NCBI GenBank assembly: GCA_040754095.1
Contig: JBFMFO010000017.1
Span: forward strand, 1-55,456
DNA: 55,456 bases
Direction: 5' to 3'
From: QYQD01 sp040754095
GTDB lineage: Bacteria; Desulfobacterota; QYQD01
Shown: positions 15,141 to 28,019 of the stretch, piece after piece
Position numbering within the stretch: the first letter of the stretch is position 1
How the letters are laid out: every line of letters begins with the position of its first letter
The notes under the pieces: generated by a model
The model's input: only the letters and a program-made list of their open reading frames with translations
Told to the model about the DNA's origin: nothing
The model's database searches: none
Translations under genes and position numbers: made by a program

Positions 15141-15917
15141 CTAAGACAGTTTTTCGTTGATTAGTGCGGCCACTTTCTCCCCGGAAAGAAGCATCCCGCC
15201 AAAAATTGGACCCATGCGGTAAGAGCCAAAGGTGGCATTGGCAGCCATGCCCGTCACAAATACCCCCGGAAAGGCCTCCTTGGTATTCTTTAAGGTATTT
15301 TCTTCGGCTACCTCTGCCCACATCGACTTTTCTCCGGCCACACGGCCCGTCTCGGTAAGCAGCGCCAAGCCAACCTTGCGTTCAATGACCTTCATGACCT
15401 CGGTGGCATGTCCGGTAGCGTCCACCACATACTGCGCCCGTATAGCCAGGGGATCGACGTGAAGGCCGGCCATATCCACAGCCGTCCAATTTATTACCAG
15501 CCCGCATACCCTGTTTTCGCGTACCATAACATCTTCCACGGTTATACAGTTGAAGACCCGGGCTCCGGCTTGGCAGGCGCGAGAGCAGAGCGTGGTGACC
15601 GCTTCCACGGCATCTGCCGTGTAATAGCCGTCTTCATAATCTGCCGTTGTAATTCCCAACTCATCTAAAATACGCTTTCCTTCCTTCTGCACGACTATCT
15701 CGTTAAAAAGCATGCCTCCGCCCCACATGCCCCCGCCTATACTTAATTTGCGCTCGAATATGGCGACCTTCCTTCCGGCCTTGGCTAGGCGATAAGCCGC
15801 AAGCATTCCGGACGGCCCGGCGCCCACTATGGCTACATCCAATTCCATACAAGAAGAGAATTTTTCAAGGTACCGGTTTAATATAGCCTTGCTGATAACA
15901 ATTTCATCTAACGGCAT
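15141..15917 (-). CDS. thi4: Thi4-family thiazole synthase (sulfide-dependent type)
   Basis: A 258-residue FAD/NAD-binding protein of the Thi4 family, which makes the ADP-thiazole precursor of thiamine from NAD and glycine. The dinucleotide-binding VAIVGAGPSGM starts near residue 28, and SIGGGMWGGGMLFNEIVV is a family signature. In yeast Thi4 a Cys (Cys205) gives up its sulfur in a single-turnover reaction. Here the equivalent place reads AGLHVDPLAI with His, as in archaeal homologues that use free sulfide and turn over repeatedly. The C-terminal GMAANATFGSYRMGPIFGGM is also typical. ATG follows GGAGGAAG. I saw no TPP riboswitch in the 110 bp upstream. Confidence 0.92.
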   Translation of the reverse strand: MPLDEIVISKAILNRYLEKFSSCMELDVAIVGAGPSGMLAAYRLAKAGRKVAIFERKLSIGGGMWGGGMLFNEIVVQKEGKRILDELGITTADYEDGYYTADAVEAVTTLCSRACQAGARVFNCITVEDVMVRENRVCGLVINWTAVDMAGLHVDPLAIRAQYVVDATGHATEVMKVIERKVGLALLTETGRVAGEKSMWAEVAEENTLKNTKEAFPGVFVTGMAANATFGSYRMGPIFGGMLLSGEKVAALINEKLS

Positions 15918-16111
15918 GTTGCTTCCTCCAAAAAGGCAAAATCAACCCCAGAATAAGTTGGTCTAAATTATGTACTGGCCGGACAGCTTCTTTATAAAGA
16001 AACCGCAGAGTTACTTAACAGGATTCATCAGTCGTGTCAAATTTAATTTGGCAATATTCCCCGGATTTAGGTATAAATATAGTTACCAGTCAGGTTAGAG
16101 AGGAGGAAGAG

Positions 16112-16801
16112 ATGTCGGAAACCCCAAAATTGTTTAAAAAGTGCCCTGGTTGTTCAAAGAGCGGGTCAGAAGATATTGGCGATTTAATACCACAATGGCA
16201 GCATGTTAAGGACCGGATTAAGATTATTCTGTGGCCATTGGCAGCGGCGCTTTTTATTGTGGCCGGCTGGGCCGGTTGGACAGCTTATACCGCTCACAGT
16301 AATGCCGAGGCCCTGGCCATGTATGAAAAAGCTATAAGGCAAAAGCCGGATCAAATAACTCCGGCATTGGAGAAGCTGGCGAGAGAATACCCGGATACGA
16401 AAGCCGGCCTGCTGGCATGGCTGGAAATCGGCAATATTTACTACAGAGAGGGTAAGTTAGACCGGGCGATAAGGGCCTATGAAAGCTCTCTGGAGGGGTT
16501 GCCGGAAGACCATGCACTGCGTCCCGTTATCTCGCTCTCCCTAGGTTATTGCTTTAAAATGAAGGGAGATTACCCCGCTGCCCTTCGATATTTTGGCATG
16601 GCCGCTACGCCTGACGGAGATCTGGCAGGATTAGCTAACCTTTCTTTAGGCCGTACCTACAGGATGATGGGCGACTCAGCCAGGGCTGTCGATGCTTATA
16701 AAAAGGTCTTGTCCATGGATGACCTTAAAAATCCCTATCGGCCGCTGGCGGAGTGGGAAATAGCCCAGTTGACCGGGCTAAAAGTATCGCCTGATAGCTA
16801 A
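16112..16801 (+). CDS. Membrane-anchored TPR protein
   Basis: A 229-residue protein. ATG at 16112 follows a strong AGGAGG at 16101-16106; the in-frame extension to 16034 is unlikely. A CPGCSKSG segment near residue 12 could be half of a zinc site. One membrane helix at about residues 41-60 (ILWPLAAALFIVAGWAGW) is followed by a domain with at least three tetratricopeptide-like repeats, for example AWLEIGNIYYREGKLDRAIR and ANLSLGRTYRMMGDSARAVD. The layout resembles YfgM/TolR-type TPR anchors that hold partner proteins at the inner membrane. It lies 75 bp before the division-protein pair. The specific partner is unknown. Confidence 0.75.
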   Translation: MSETPKLFKKCPGCSKSGSEDIGDLIPQWQHVKDRIKIILWPLAAALFIVAGWAGWTAYTAHSNAEALAMYEKAIRQKPDQITPALEKLAREYPDTKAGLLAWLEIGNIYYREGKLDRAIRAYESSLEGLPEDHALRPVISLSLGYCFKMKGDYPAALRYFGMAATPDGDLAGLANLSLGRTYRMMGDSARAVDAYKKVLSMDDLKNPYRPLAEWEIAQLTGLKVSPDS

Positions 16802-16876
16802 GGAAATACCTTGACTTTTCAAAGTTAGAACGATTATATTTCAATTGAAAGGGTCGATAAAAGAAAGGTTCAAAAG

Positions 16877-17107
16877 ATGGGCGCTGAGGACTTTGGCCGG
16901 TTAGAAGAGCGGGTTGAAAAACTGCTTGCTGCTTATAATGAGTTAAAAATGGAGAAGGCAGAATTACAGGGCATTCGAGGGAGATTGGAAGAAGAATTAA
17001 AAAGGCTTCAAAGTGAAACAGAGCGGTTGCAGTCTGAGCGGGATGAGGTATGTACGAGGATAAACTCGTTATTAGGCAAGCTAGAGGAGATCGATGTTTC
17101 TGTATAG
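16877..17107 (+). CDS. ZapB-like coiled-coil protein
   Basis: A 76-residue protein that is almost entirely coiled coil, with heptad Leu/Glu/Lys patterns from LEERVEKLLAAYNELKMEKA through the LEEELKRLQSE region. Length and position directly before zapA match the small ZapB-like partners found in many proteobacteria. ZapB helps crosslink FtsZ via ZapA at mid-cell. Sequence identity of coiled coils is a weak guide, so the name rests mainly on context. AGAAAGG at 16862-16868 precedes the ATG. Confidence 0.65.
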   Translation: MGAEDFGRLEERVEKLLAAYNELKMEKAELQGIRGRLEEELKRLQSETERLQSERDEVCTRINSLLGKLEEIDVSV

Positions 17108-17122
17108 ATTCGTATTTATCCT

Positions 17123-17413
17123 GTGGTAGGTTGTGTGACTAGGATAATCACGGTTGAGATACTTGGTCAGGAGTTTCAGTTTAGAGTTGCCCCTCAGCGC
17201 GAGGATGCACAGGACATTGTTAATTATTTAAAGGCCAAGGTTGAAGAAGTTCAGGCCAGGGTTAAAAATATATCTGACCACAAAATAATTATGCTGGCTG
17301 CCCTGGATATAGCCAGCGATTATTATCAGATTAAGAAGGAGTTTGAAGATTATCGCGGCCTTATGACCGAGAAGTCAAAGAGGCTGATAGAGGTAATCGA
17401 TACACAAACTTAA
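17123..17413 (+). CDS. zapA: Cell division protein ZapA
   Basis: A 96-residue ZapA protein. It has the N-terminal strand region TRIITVEILGQEFQFRVAP, followed by a long helix with AALDIASDYYQIKKEFEDY. ZapA binds FtsZ and stabilises Z-ring bundles. The start is GTG 17123 or, equally well, GTG 17135, which would give MTRIITVE. It follows the ZapB-like gene by 15 bp, and the 6S RNA starts just after its stop. This zapA-6S order is common in proteobacteria. Confidence 0.9.
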   Translation: MVGCVTRIITVEILGQEFQFRVAPQREDAQDIVNYLKAKVEEVQARVKNISDHKIIMLAALDIASDYYQIKKEFEDYRGLMTEKSKRLIEVIDTQT

Positions 17414-17416
17414 TGG

Positions 17417-17601
17417 AAGTTCCCCCTGCGATGTTGGTGACTAGTAGTATTTTTGAGCCAACATTGTCGGCCTAGGGGGTCGCCAGGGCTCTGGTGAGCA
17501 TGGTCCGCCTCCGGCGGAAAAGCCTGAAAGAGTAATGAGCGACGCCCACTTAAGAGACTAGGTTCGATAAATATACTAGCACGGCATTGGGGCGGGGGGA
17601 T
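17417..17601 (+). ncRNA. ssrS: 6S RNA
   Basis: This region has the hallmarks of 6S RNA, which binds the sigma70 holoenzyme and mimics an open promoter. The ends pair: a CCCCCTGCGATG segment at 17422-17433 against GCATTGGGGCGGGGGG at 17584-17599. The conserved apical segment CTGGTGAGCATGG, a GC-rich hairpin (CCGCCTCCGGCGG), AAGCCT and GACGCCCACTT occur in the same order as in E. coli 6S RNA. The gene sits just after zapA, its standard location. The ends are approximate. Confidence 0.92.
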
Positions 17602-17994
17602 TTAGCAATATCCCGACAAGGGTTTACATATAACCTAATTTAAAAGATGATAACGGGTGACTGTACAAGGAAAGAAGGCTGGGTCTTGTCAAGGCTGCTT
17701 GATGGTATCCAGTATTGTTTTTTGGTTAATGGTCTTGAGTTTTAAAAGGCGCGCGAGTATGGCTAACAATAGTTATTGAGGTCGAATTGATAAGAAAATG
17801 TAATCTTAAAGGTTAAGCCTTGACCTGTGCTTTCCTGACCTAAAACATTAACGACCAATCCTCTTTCCATCTTTTCTCCATTACACCCGTCATCTTTTCT
17901 ATCTACTTGTAATAATTGATTATGTTCGGATTGTTTGTATTTTTCATCTGAACCGGCATCACTAAATTTAATCAGCAAAGGGGGTGCTTGGCAT
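17602..17994 (+). other. Gene-free interval before rny
   Basis: About 390 bp with no convincing gene on either strand. The 3' end holds the rny leader, with an AAGGGGGTG binding site at 17978-17986. I saw no clear sigma70 promoter, riboswitch or terminator, although 6S RNA processing and the rny promoter must both lie here. Confidence 0.5.
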
Positions 17995-19560
17995 TTGAGC
18001 ACTACACTGGTAATTGTATCTTTCGTTATATTGGCTGCCTGCCTGGGAGCTGTTCTGGGCTTTTTAATCCGTAAAAAAGTAGTAGAGGCCAAGCTGGAAT
18101 CTGCCGAGAGGTTGGCTGAAAGGATTATTGAGGAGGCCAAAAAGAAGGGCGAGACCGAACGCCGGGAGGCCACCCTACAGGCCAGAGATGAACTTTACCA
18201 GGCGAAGCTGGAGATGGAAAAGGAGGCTAAGGAAAGAAAGGCCGAACTTCAGCTTATAGAAAAACGCCTGGCGCAAAAGGAGGAAAACCTTGATAATAAG
18301 CTTTCCCTCATGGATCAAAAAGAACTGGATAACATGCGGAGAGAAAAGGATCTGCAACGTCAGGAAAAGCTGATGGCCGAAAAGACACAAGAGTATCACG
18401 TATTGATTGAGGAAGAAAGACGACAGCTTGAAAGGGTATCCGGACTTTCTACAGAAGAGGCCAAGGGACTTTTTCTCCGGCAGGTTGAAGAAGAGGCGCG
18501 GACAGATGCGGCCAAGTTGTTGAAAAAAATAGAGAATGATACTAGAGAAACCGCGGATAAAAAGGCAAAAGAGATAATTTCCCTGGCGGTTGCGCGCTAT
18601 GCCGGAGATTATGTCGCTGAAAAGACAGTTTCTGTGGTGAATTTGCCTAATGAGGAGATGAAGGGGCGAATTATCGGGCGTGAAGGGCGTAATATCAGGG
18701 CTATTGAGGCCGCTACCGGCGTGGATTTGATCATTGATGATACGCCGGAGGCGGTTATCCTGTCCGGATTCAATCCCGTTCGGCGGGAAGTGGCCAGGAT
18801 AGCTCTGGAGAGACTAATAGCAGATGGACGGATACACCCGGCCCGGATAGAGGAAGTTGTGGAAAAGGTGGGCCAGGAGGTAGAGGTGTCCATAAAAGAG
18901 GCCGGAGAGCAGGCCACCTTTGATGTCGGGGTGCACGGCTTCCACCCGGAGTTGGTTAAGCTTATTGGTAAGCTTAAATATAGAACCAGCTACGGGCAGA
19001 ATATGTTGCAACACTCGTTGGAGGTTGCTTTTTTGTGCGGTATTATGGCTGCTGAACTGGGATTGAACATTAAGAGGGCCAAGAGGGTCGGCTTATTACA
19101 TGACATAGGTAAGGCAGTGGATCACGAGATAGAGGGACCCCATGCCTTGATCGGCGCTGACTTGGCCAAGAAGCATGGCGAGTCCGGTCAGGTTGTAAAC
19201 GCTATTGCGGCCCACCATGAAGACGTTCCTCCGGAGAGTGTTCTGGCTGTCCTGGTTCAGGCAGCCGACGCCTTGTCCGGGGCCAGGCCCGGCGCCAGGA
19301 AGGAAACCCTGGAAAGCTATGTTCAGCGGCTGACTGACCTGGAGAGAATTGCAAATTCTTGTCCCGGTGTTAATAAGTCTTTTGCCATACAGGCCGGCCG
19401 GGAAGTGCGAATTATTGTGGATAGCGGGGCGATTTCAGATGCCGCTGCCGTTTTAATGTGCCGGGATATTGCTAAAAAGATAGAATCTGAGATGACGTAT
19501 CCGGGGCAGATCAAAGTAACCGTCATAAGAGAAACCAGGGCTGTAGAATATGCCAAGTAA
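17995..19560 (+). CDS. rny: Ribonuclease Y
   Basis: A 521-residue RNase Y, close to the typical 520. The TTG start at 17995 follows AAGGGGGTG. Domains in order are an N-terminal membrane helix (about residues 5-25), a long charged coiled coil to about residue 200, a KH RNA-binding domain with GRIIGREGRNIRAIEAATG, and an HD domain with VGLLHDIGKAVDHE (metal-binding His-Asp) followed by a GADLAKKHGE segment. The enzyme starts mRNA decay at the membrane. It overlaps the next gene, ymdB, by 11 bp. The rny-ymdB order is also known from Firmicutes. Confidence 0.96.
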   Translation: MSTTLVIVSFVILAACLGAVLGFLIRKKVVEAKLESAERLAERIIEEAKKKGETERREATLQARDELYQAKLEMEKEAKERKAELQLIEKRLAQKEENLDNKLSLMDQKELDNMRREKDLQRQEKLMAEKTQEYHVLIEEERRQLERVSGLSTEEAKGLFLRQVEEEARTDAAKLLKKIENDTRETADKKAKEIISLAVARYAGDYVAEKTVSVVNLPNEEMKGRIIGREGRNIRAIEAATGVDLIIDDTPEAVILSGFNPVRREVARIALERLIADGRIHPARIEEVVEKVGQEVEVSIKEAGEQATFDVGVHGFHPELVKLIGKLKYRTSYGQNMLQHSLEVAFLCGIMAAELGLNIKRAKRVGLLHDIGKAVDHEIEGPHALIGADLAKKHGESGQVVNAIAAHHEDVPPESVLAVLVQAADALSGARPGARKETLESYVQRLTDLERIANSCPGVNKSFAIQAGREVRIIVDSGAISDAAAVLMCRDIAKKIESEMTYPGQIKVTVIRETRAVEYAK

Positions 19561-20362
19561 GATCAAAGTGTTATTTATTGGAGACATCATAGGCAGCCCT
19601 GGCCGCAATGGTGTGCGTCATCTCGTACCGGAGATAGTCGGGAGTTACGGCATAGACCTGGTTATAGCTAACGGCGAGAATGCGGCCGGAGGCATCGGGA
19701 TAACGCCGCAGGTGGCGGATGAGCTTTTGAGTAATGGGATACATGTATTGACTTCGGGCAACCATGTCTGGGCCAAAAAGGAGATATCAGGATATTTGGC
19801 AGGAAGTGAGCGACTGTTGCGACCTGCCAATTATCCTCCTGGCTTGCCTGGGCGAGGCGGTACGGTGATCCGTACGCGGGGAGGGGATCTCATAGGTGTT
19901 CTTAATCTTCAGGGACGGGTATATATGGGTAACCTGGATTGTCCTTTTCGCGTGGCAGAAAAGGAGATTGAGACACTAAAGAAAGAAGTCAATATCGTAA
20001 TATTAGATTTTCATGCCGAGGCCACTTCAGAAAAAGTGGCCCTGGGATGGTTTCTGGACGGCCGGATAAGCGCTGTTTTGGGCACGCATACCCATATACA
20101 GACGGCTGATGAGAGGATATTGCCTCAGGGGACTGCTTATATAACCGATGTCGGCATGACCGGCCCTGTGGATTCGGTTATAGGCATGAAGAAGGAAATA
20201 GCCATCGAGCGATTTCTTACCCAGGTACCCCATAAGCTGGAGGTGGCTAAGAAGGATATACAATTGCAGGGGGTTGTTTTGGAGATAGACAAGGAATCAG
20301 GCGGCTGTGTGCGAATAGAAAGGGTTCAGACCTGGCTTGAAAAAGAAGGGGCGAGGGATTAA
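19550..20362 (+). CDS. ymdB: YmdB-family metallophosphoesterase
   Basis: A 270-residue protein of the YmdB family (TIGR00282), described in Bacillus as a 2',3'- and 3',5'-cyclic nucleotide phosphodiesterase affecting biofilm and sporulation choice. Metal-binding motifs are visible: FIGDIIGSPGR at the start, ANGENAAGG, SGNHVWAKKE, DFHAEATSEK and GTHTHIQTAD. The start overlaps rny by 11 bp and the stop overlaps the tyrS start (TAATG). This suggests a single transcript linking RNA decay, signalling and tRNA charging. Confidence 0.93.
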   Translation: MPSKIKVLFIGDIIGSPGRNGVRHLVPEIVGSYGIDLVIANGENAAGGIGITPQVADELLSNGIHVLTSGNHVWAKKEISGYLAGSERLLRPANYPPGLPGRGGTVIRTRGGDLIGVLNLQGRVYMGNLDCPFRVAEKEIETLKKEVNIVILDFHAEATSEKVALGWFLDGRISAVLGTHTHIQTADERILPQGTAYITDVGMTGPVDSVIGMKKEIAIERFLTQVPHKLEVAKKDIQLQGVVLEIDKESGGCVRIERVQTWLEKEGARD

Positions 20363-21585
20363 TGAGCGCCAGGGATATCGAGTCCGCTGTTGCCGGTATC
20401 AGGCGGGGAGCGGTTGAGATTATACAGGAGAATGAACTGCGGCGTAAGTTACTGGAGTCAGAGAAAACAGGTGTCCCCCTGAAGGTCAAGGCCGGCTTTG
20501 ACCCGACGGCGCCGGACTTACACCTGGGCCATACCGTATTGATACAGAAAATGAAGCGCTTCCAGGACTTGGGCCATGAGATTTTCTTTCTAATCGGTGA
20601 TTATACCGGAATGATCGGCGATCCTTCCGGCAAGTCAGAGACTCGAAAGGCCTTGACCCGTGAAGAGGTGGCCGCCAATGCGGAAACCTATAAAGAACAA
20701 ATATTCAAGATACTGGACCCGGAAAAGACGAAGATAGTTTTCAATAGCGCGTGGATGCAAAAACTGTCCGCTATGCAGCTCATTGAGCTGGCTGCACAAT
20801 ATACCGTAGCACGGATGTTGGAGCGAGAGGATTTCCATAAACGTTTTGTGACCCAGAAGCCCATCAGTATCCATGAGTTCCTGTATCCATTGATGCAAGG
20901 ATACGACTCTGTTGCCTTAAGGGCCGACGTAGAGATCGGGGGGACCGATCAGAAATTTAACCTGCTGGTAGGGCGCGAGCTGCAAAGGCTATACGGGCAA
21001 GATCCCCAGGTAGTTATAACCATGCCGCTTTTAGAGGGGCTGGACGGTGTGAACAAAATGAGCAAGTCTCTTAACAACTATATAGGTATCACTGAGCCGT
21101 CTAAAGAGATGTTCGGTAAGATCATGTCTGTCTCAGATGAACTAATGTTTCGTTATTATGAGTTGTTGAGCGATGTTGCCGCCCCGGAAGTAGATCAGTT
21201 GAAGGAAAAAATGGTTTCGGGTGAGGAGCACCCCAAAGAGATCAAAAAACGCCTGGCCGTGGAGCTGGTAGCCAGATTCCATGGGATGCATGAGGCGAAG
21301 CGGGCTGCCGAGGCGTTTGATGCACAGTTTAGTCTGCGCGAGATACCAACAGATATAGAAGAGGTAGTCCTTGAGAGGGCTTCGGGAGATAACGTCTGGC
21401 TGCCACGGCTACTTAAAGAAACGGGTTTTTGCCAGAGCACGTCTGAGGCCCGGAGGCTTATCAAGCAGGGTGCAGTGGAGATAGATGGCCGGCGTGTGGA
21501 AGATGTTGATAAGTCAATTCTGCCCACAGGAGAATATATTATAAAAGTAGGCAAAAGGCGCTTTCAGAGGATTATCTTTAAGTAA
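20362..21585 (+). CDS. tyrS: Tyrosyl-tRNA synthetase
   Basis: A 407-residue class I tyrosyl-tRNA synthetase. The HIGH-type motif reads HLGH in DPTAPDLHLGHTV near residue 50, and KMSKS appears in NKMSKSLNNY near residue 235. GDYTGMIGDPSGKSETR is typical of the TyrZ-like bacterial group. A C-terminal S4 RNA-binding domain (SEARRLIKQGAVEIDGRRV) ends the protein. The start overlaps the ymdB stop, indicating coupled translation. An 18-bp palindrome (21582-21599) straddles the stop but lacks a U-tract, so the end of this operon is unclear. Confidence 0.97.
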   Translation: MSARDIESAVAGIRRGAVEIIQENELRRKLLESEKTGVPLKVKAGFDPTAPDLHLGHTVLIQKMKRFQDLGHEIFFLIGDYTGMIGDPSGKSETRKALTREEVAANAETYKEQIFKILDPEKTKIVFNSAWMQKLSAMQLIELAAQYTVARMLEREDFHKRFVTQKPISIHEFLYPLMQGYDSVALRADVEIGGTDQKFNLLVGRELQRLYGQDPQVVITMPLLEGLDGVNKMSKSLNNYIGITEPSKEMFGKIMSVSDELMFRYYELLSDVAAPEVDQLKEKMVSGEEHPKEIKKRLAVELVARFHGMHEAKRAAEAFDAQFSLREIPTDIEEVVLERASGDNVWLPRLLKETGFCQSTSEARRLIKQGAVEIDGRRVEDVDKSILPTGEYIIKVGKRRFQRIIFK

Positions 21586-21636
21586 TTATTAATAATTACC
21601 GACAGATATAAAACAGCAGAAAAAATTAAAAAAGCC

Positions 21637-21719
21637 TTGACAAATCCAGATAATTTGTTAGAATTGCCTCTTCTCGTAAGGGAGAAAGAAACTTGACAAA
21701 ATTCATTGAATAGTATAAA
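21637..21719 (+). promoter_or_regulatory. Tandem sigma70 promoters of the rRNA operon
   Basis: P1 has TTGACA at 21637-21642 and TAGAAT at 21659-21664 with a 16-base spacer. P2 has TTGACA at 21693-21698 and TATAAA near 21714-21719 with a 15-base spacer. Both -35 boxes are exact consensus, as expected for a strong rRNA operon. An AT-rich stretch upstream (21600-21636) could serve as an UP element. Confidence 0.75.
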
Positions 21720-21737
21720 ATTTTGTTGAGTAAAGCT

Positions 21738-21749
21738 TGCTCTTTGAAA
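21738..21749 (+). promoter_or_regulatory. boxA antitermination element, rRNA leader
   Basis: TGCTCTTTGAAA fits the boxA pattern recognised by NusB-NusE. A second copy, TGCTCTTTGATAAAT, lies in the spacer before 23S near 23814. Both are in their usual positions for preventing premature termination in the rRNA operon. Confidence 0.7.
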
Positions 21750-21806
21750 ACTGAATAGCCAGATACAGGCGAGCCCTAAATTAAATAAATTGCAGTTTAC
21801 CATTTT

Positions 21807-23377
<1,571 letters not shown>

Positions 23378-23566
23378 TGTATACCTGAAAATAAATTCGT
23401 CTGATATTTGGCTGTTCAGTTTTGAGAGAGCAAGATTGTTCTTTGAGCATTGGATATGGTTGAGGTGATTAGGCCTGCTATAGGCTGATCAGCCGGTGAG
23501 GGGCGGTTGGTGATGAGTAGATATTGTTTTAGGCTTTTCACCGGATGCTAATCACTGGTTTTAGAG

Positions 23567-23645
<79 letters not shown>

Positions 23646-23650
23646 TAACC

Positions 23651-23690
23651 AATTTCAAAATTCGAATTTCGAAATTCGAATTTTTGAATT
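23651..23690. repeat. 40-bp palindrome filling the tRNA-Ile/tRNA-Ala spacer
   Basis: A perfect 28-bp palindrome at 23657-23684 is built of AATTCGAATTTC units and extends to 20-base arms with two mismatches. It occupies nearly the whole 47-bp gap between the two tRNAs. In the transcript it would form a long AU-rich hairpin. Confidence 0.85.
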
Positions 23691-23692
23691 TG

Positions 23693-23768
23693 GGGGGTGT
23701 AGCTCAGATGGGAGAGCGCCTGCCTTGCACGCAGGAGGTCATCGGTTCGATCCCGTTCACCTCCACCA
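23693..23768 (+). tRNA. tRNA-Ala (TGC)
   Basis: A 76-nt cloverleaf with GGGGGTG pairing CACCTCC, anticodon loop CTTGCAC (UGC, Ala), a T arm containing GGTTCGATCCC, and encoded CCA. It is the usual second tRNA of the 16S-23S spacer. Confidence 0.97.
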
Positions 23769-23875
23769 TGAGATGGATTTGGTTGTAACTTTGCCTTTAG
23801 GTAAGGTTGCCCATGCTCTTTGATAAATAAATATGGTAACCACATCAGTAGCCGTGTAATTGAAAATAGATTTAT

Positions 23876-26846
<2,971 letters not shown>

Positions 26847-26920
26847 TAATTTTATATTTTCAATGCATTTACTGATGTGGCCATATTTATTTATCAATTG
26901 ATTTTTTGAAGAATGTGATT

Positions 26921-27039
<119 letters not shown>

Positions 27040-27047
27040 TAAAATTT

Positions 27048-27084
27048 AACCCGATTCCGCCAGAGGCGGGGTCGGGTTTTTTTT
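27048..27084 (+). terminator. Rho-independent terminator of the rRNA operon
   Basis: AACCCGATTCCGCC and GGCGGGGTCGGGTT form a 14-bp stem with an AGA loop, followed by an eight-T tract. It begins eight bases after 5S and ends right before the purH-like ribosome binding site. Confidence 0.9.
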
Positions 27085-27096
27085 GGAGGTGACTTC

Positions 27097-27687
27097 GTGG
27101 GGAAGATAAGACGGGCGTTAATCAGTGTAACCGATAAATCCGGCTTAGTTGAATTCGCAAAAGCTTTAGCTAATTTTGGGGTAGAGATACTTTCCACCGG
27201 CGGCACGGCGAGACTGCTGAAAGATAATGGCATCCCAGCGGTCGAGATTTCCCACTATACCGGTTCGCCGGAGATATTGGGCGGACGCGTTAAGACCCTT
27301 CACCCCAAGGTACATGGGGGGATCCTTTTCCGGCGGGATGATCCCGCACATGTCCAGCAGACCACCGAGCTAAATATTCCACCCATAGACCTGGTGGTAG
27401 TGAACCTTTACCAGTTTGCCCAGGCCATAGCCAAACCGGATATTACTTTGGATGAGGCCATAGAGCAGATCGATATCGGCGGACCGACTTTGCTTCGGGC
27501 TTCGGCAAAGAACTACAAAGATGTTACTGTAGTTTGTGATCCGGCCGATTACCGCCGGGTATTAGGAGAGATGGAGAAAAATAACGGGGCTACTACGGTG
27601 GAAACGCGATTTGCCCTGGCCAGGAAGGTTTTTGCACTGACCAGCGTTTACGATAAGACTATTTCTGAGTATTTAAAGGGACAGTAA
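27097..27687 (+). CDS. Stand-alone IMP cyclohydrolase domain (PurH N-terminal part)
   Basis: A 196-residue protein matching the IMP cyclohydrolase domain of PurH, which closes FAICAR to IMP in the last step of purine synthesis. The fold starts RRALISVTDKSGLVEFAKAL. The catalytic-region segments STGGTARLLKD, GGRVKTLHPKVHGG and IGGPTLLRASAKNY are intact. Ordinary PurH is about 510-530 residues and also carries AICAR transformylase, which is missing here and not found downstream. The GTG start at 27097 has a perfect GGAGGTG directly behind the rRNA terminator. The missing step must be provided by another gene elsewhere. Confidence 0.9.
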   Translation: MGKIRRALISVTDKSGLVEFAKALANFGVEILSTGGTARLLKDNGIPAVEISHYTGSPEILGGRVKTLHPKVHGGILFRRDDPAHVQQTTELNIPPIDLVVVNLYQFAQAIAKPDITLDEAIEQIDIGGPTLLRASAKNYKDVTVVCDPADYRRVLGEMEKNNGATTVETRFALARKVFALTSVYDKTISEYLKGQ

Positions 27688-28019
27688 CTACTACCCCAAG
27701 ACCACACCCAAGTCCCGCTGAGCGAGTGAGTAAAAATGCTTATCGGCTCTCCCCTGAGAAAGGGGAAGCGGTGTCGGTTGCTTTTTTAATGAAGAAATCG
27801 AAGCTGCCATTCCTTCGCTTCACGGCTTGCGCAGTGATCCGTCTCAGGTCCGCCGCAGCGGACTCCAGTAAGTTATGCTCGGGAATAATGGCTTCCATAA
27901 AAATGGGTGGGAAATTCCTAGAAAAAGTCCGCTTGACTCCTAAGTGCAGTTGTATTATTAAAGCCTGAAATCTGATGCAGGTTTTGCAGGACATCGACTA
28001 AAGAGAGGCAGTTAATTTC
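27688..28019 (+). other. Gene-poor interval after the IMP cyclohydrolase gene
   Basis: About 330 bp with no confident gene. A minus-strand frame (27740-27994, 84 codons, containing RRITAQAVKRRNGSFDFF) is open and protein-like but has no recognised family. GGTCCGCCGCAGCGGACTCC near 27847-27866 is a GC-rich hairpin. I found no trace of an AICAR transformylase domain. A binding site for the next gene (GAGAGGCAG) is at the end. Confidence 0.45.

Noticed and set aside
15918..16033. Possible TPP riboswitch upstream of thi4
   Set aside because: I looked for the conserved CTGAGA and ACCTGA-type segments on the minus strand and did not find them.
21582..21599. 18-bp palindrome at the tyrS stop as a terminator
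   Set aside because: The stem is entirely A/T apart from its end pair and there is no U-tract. It is too weak to call a terminator.
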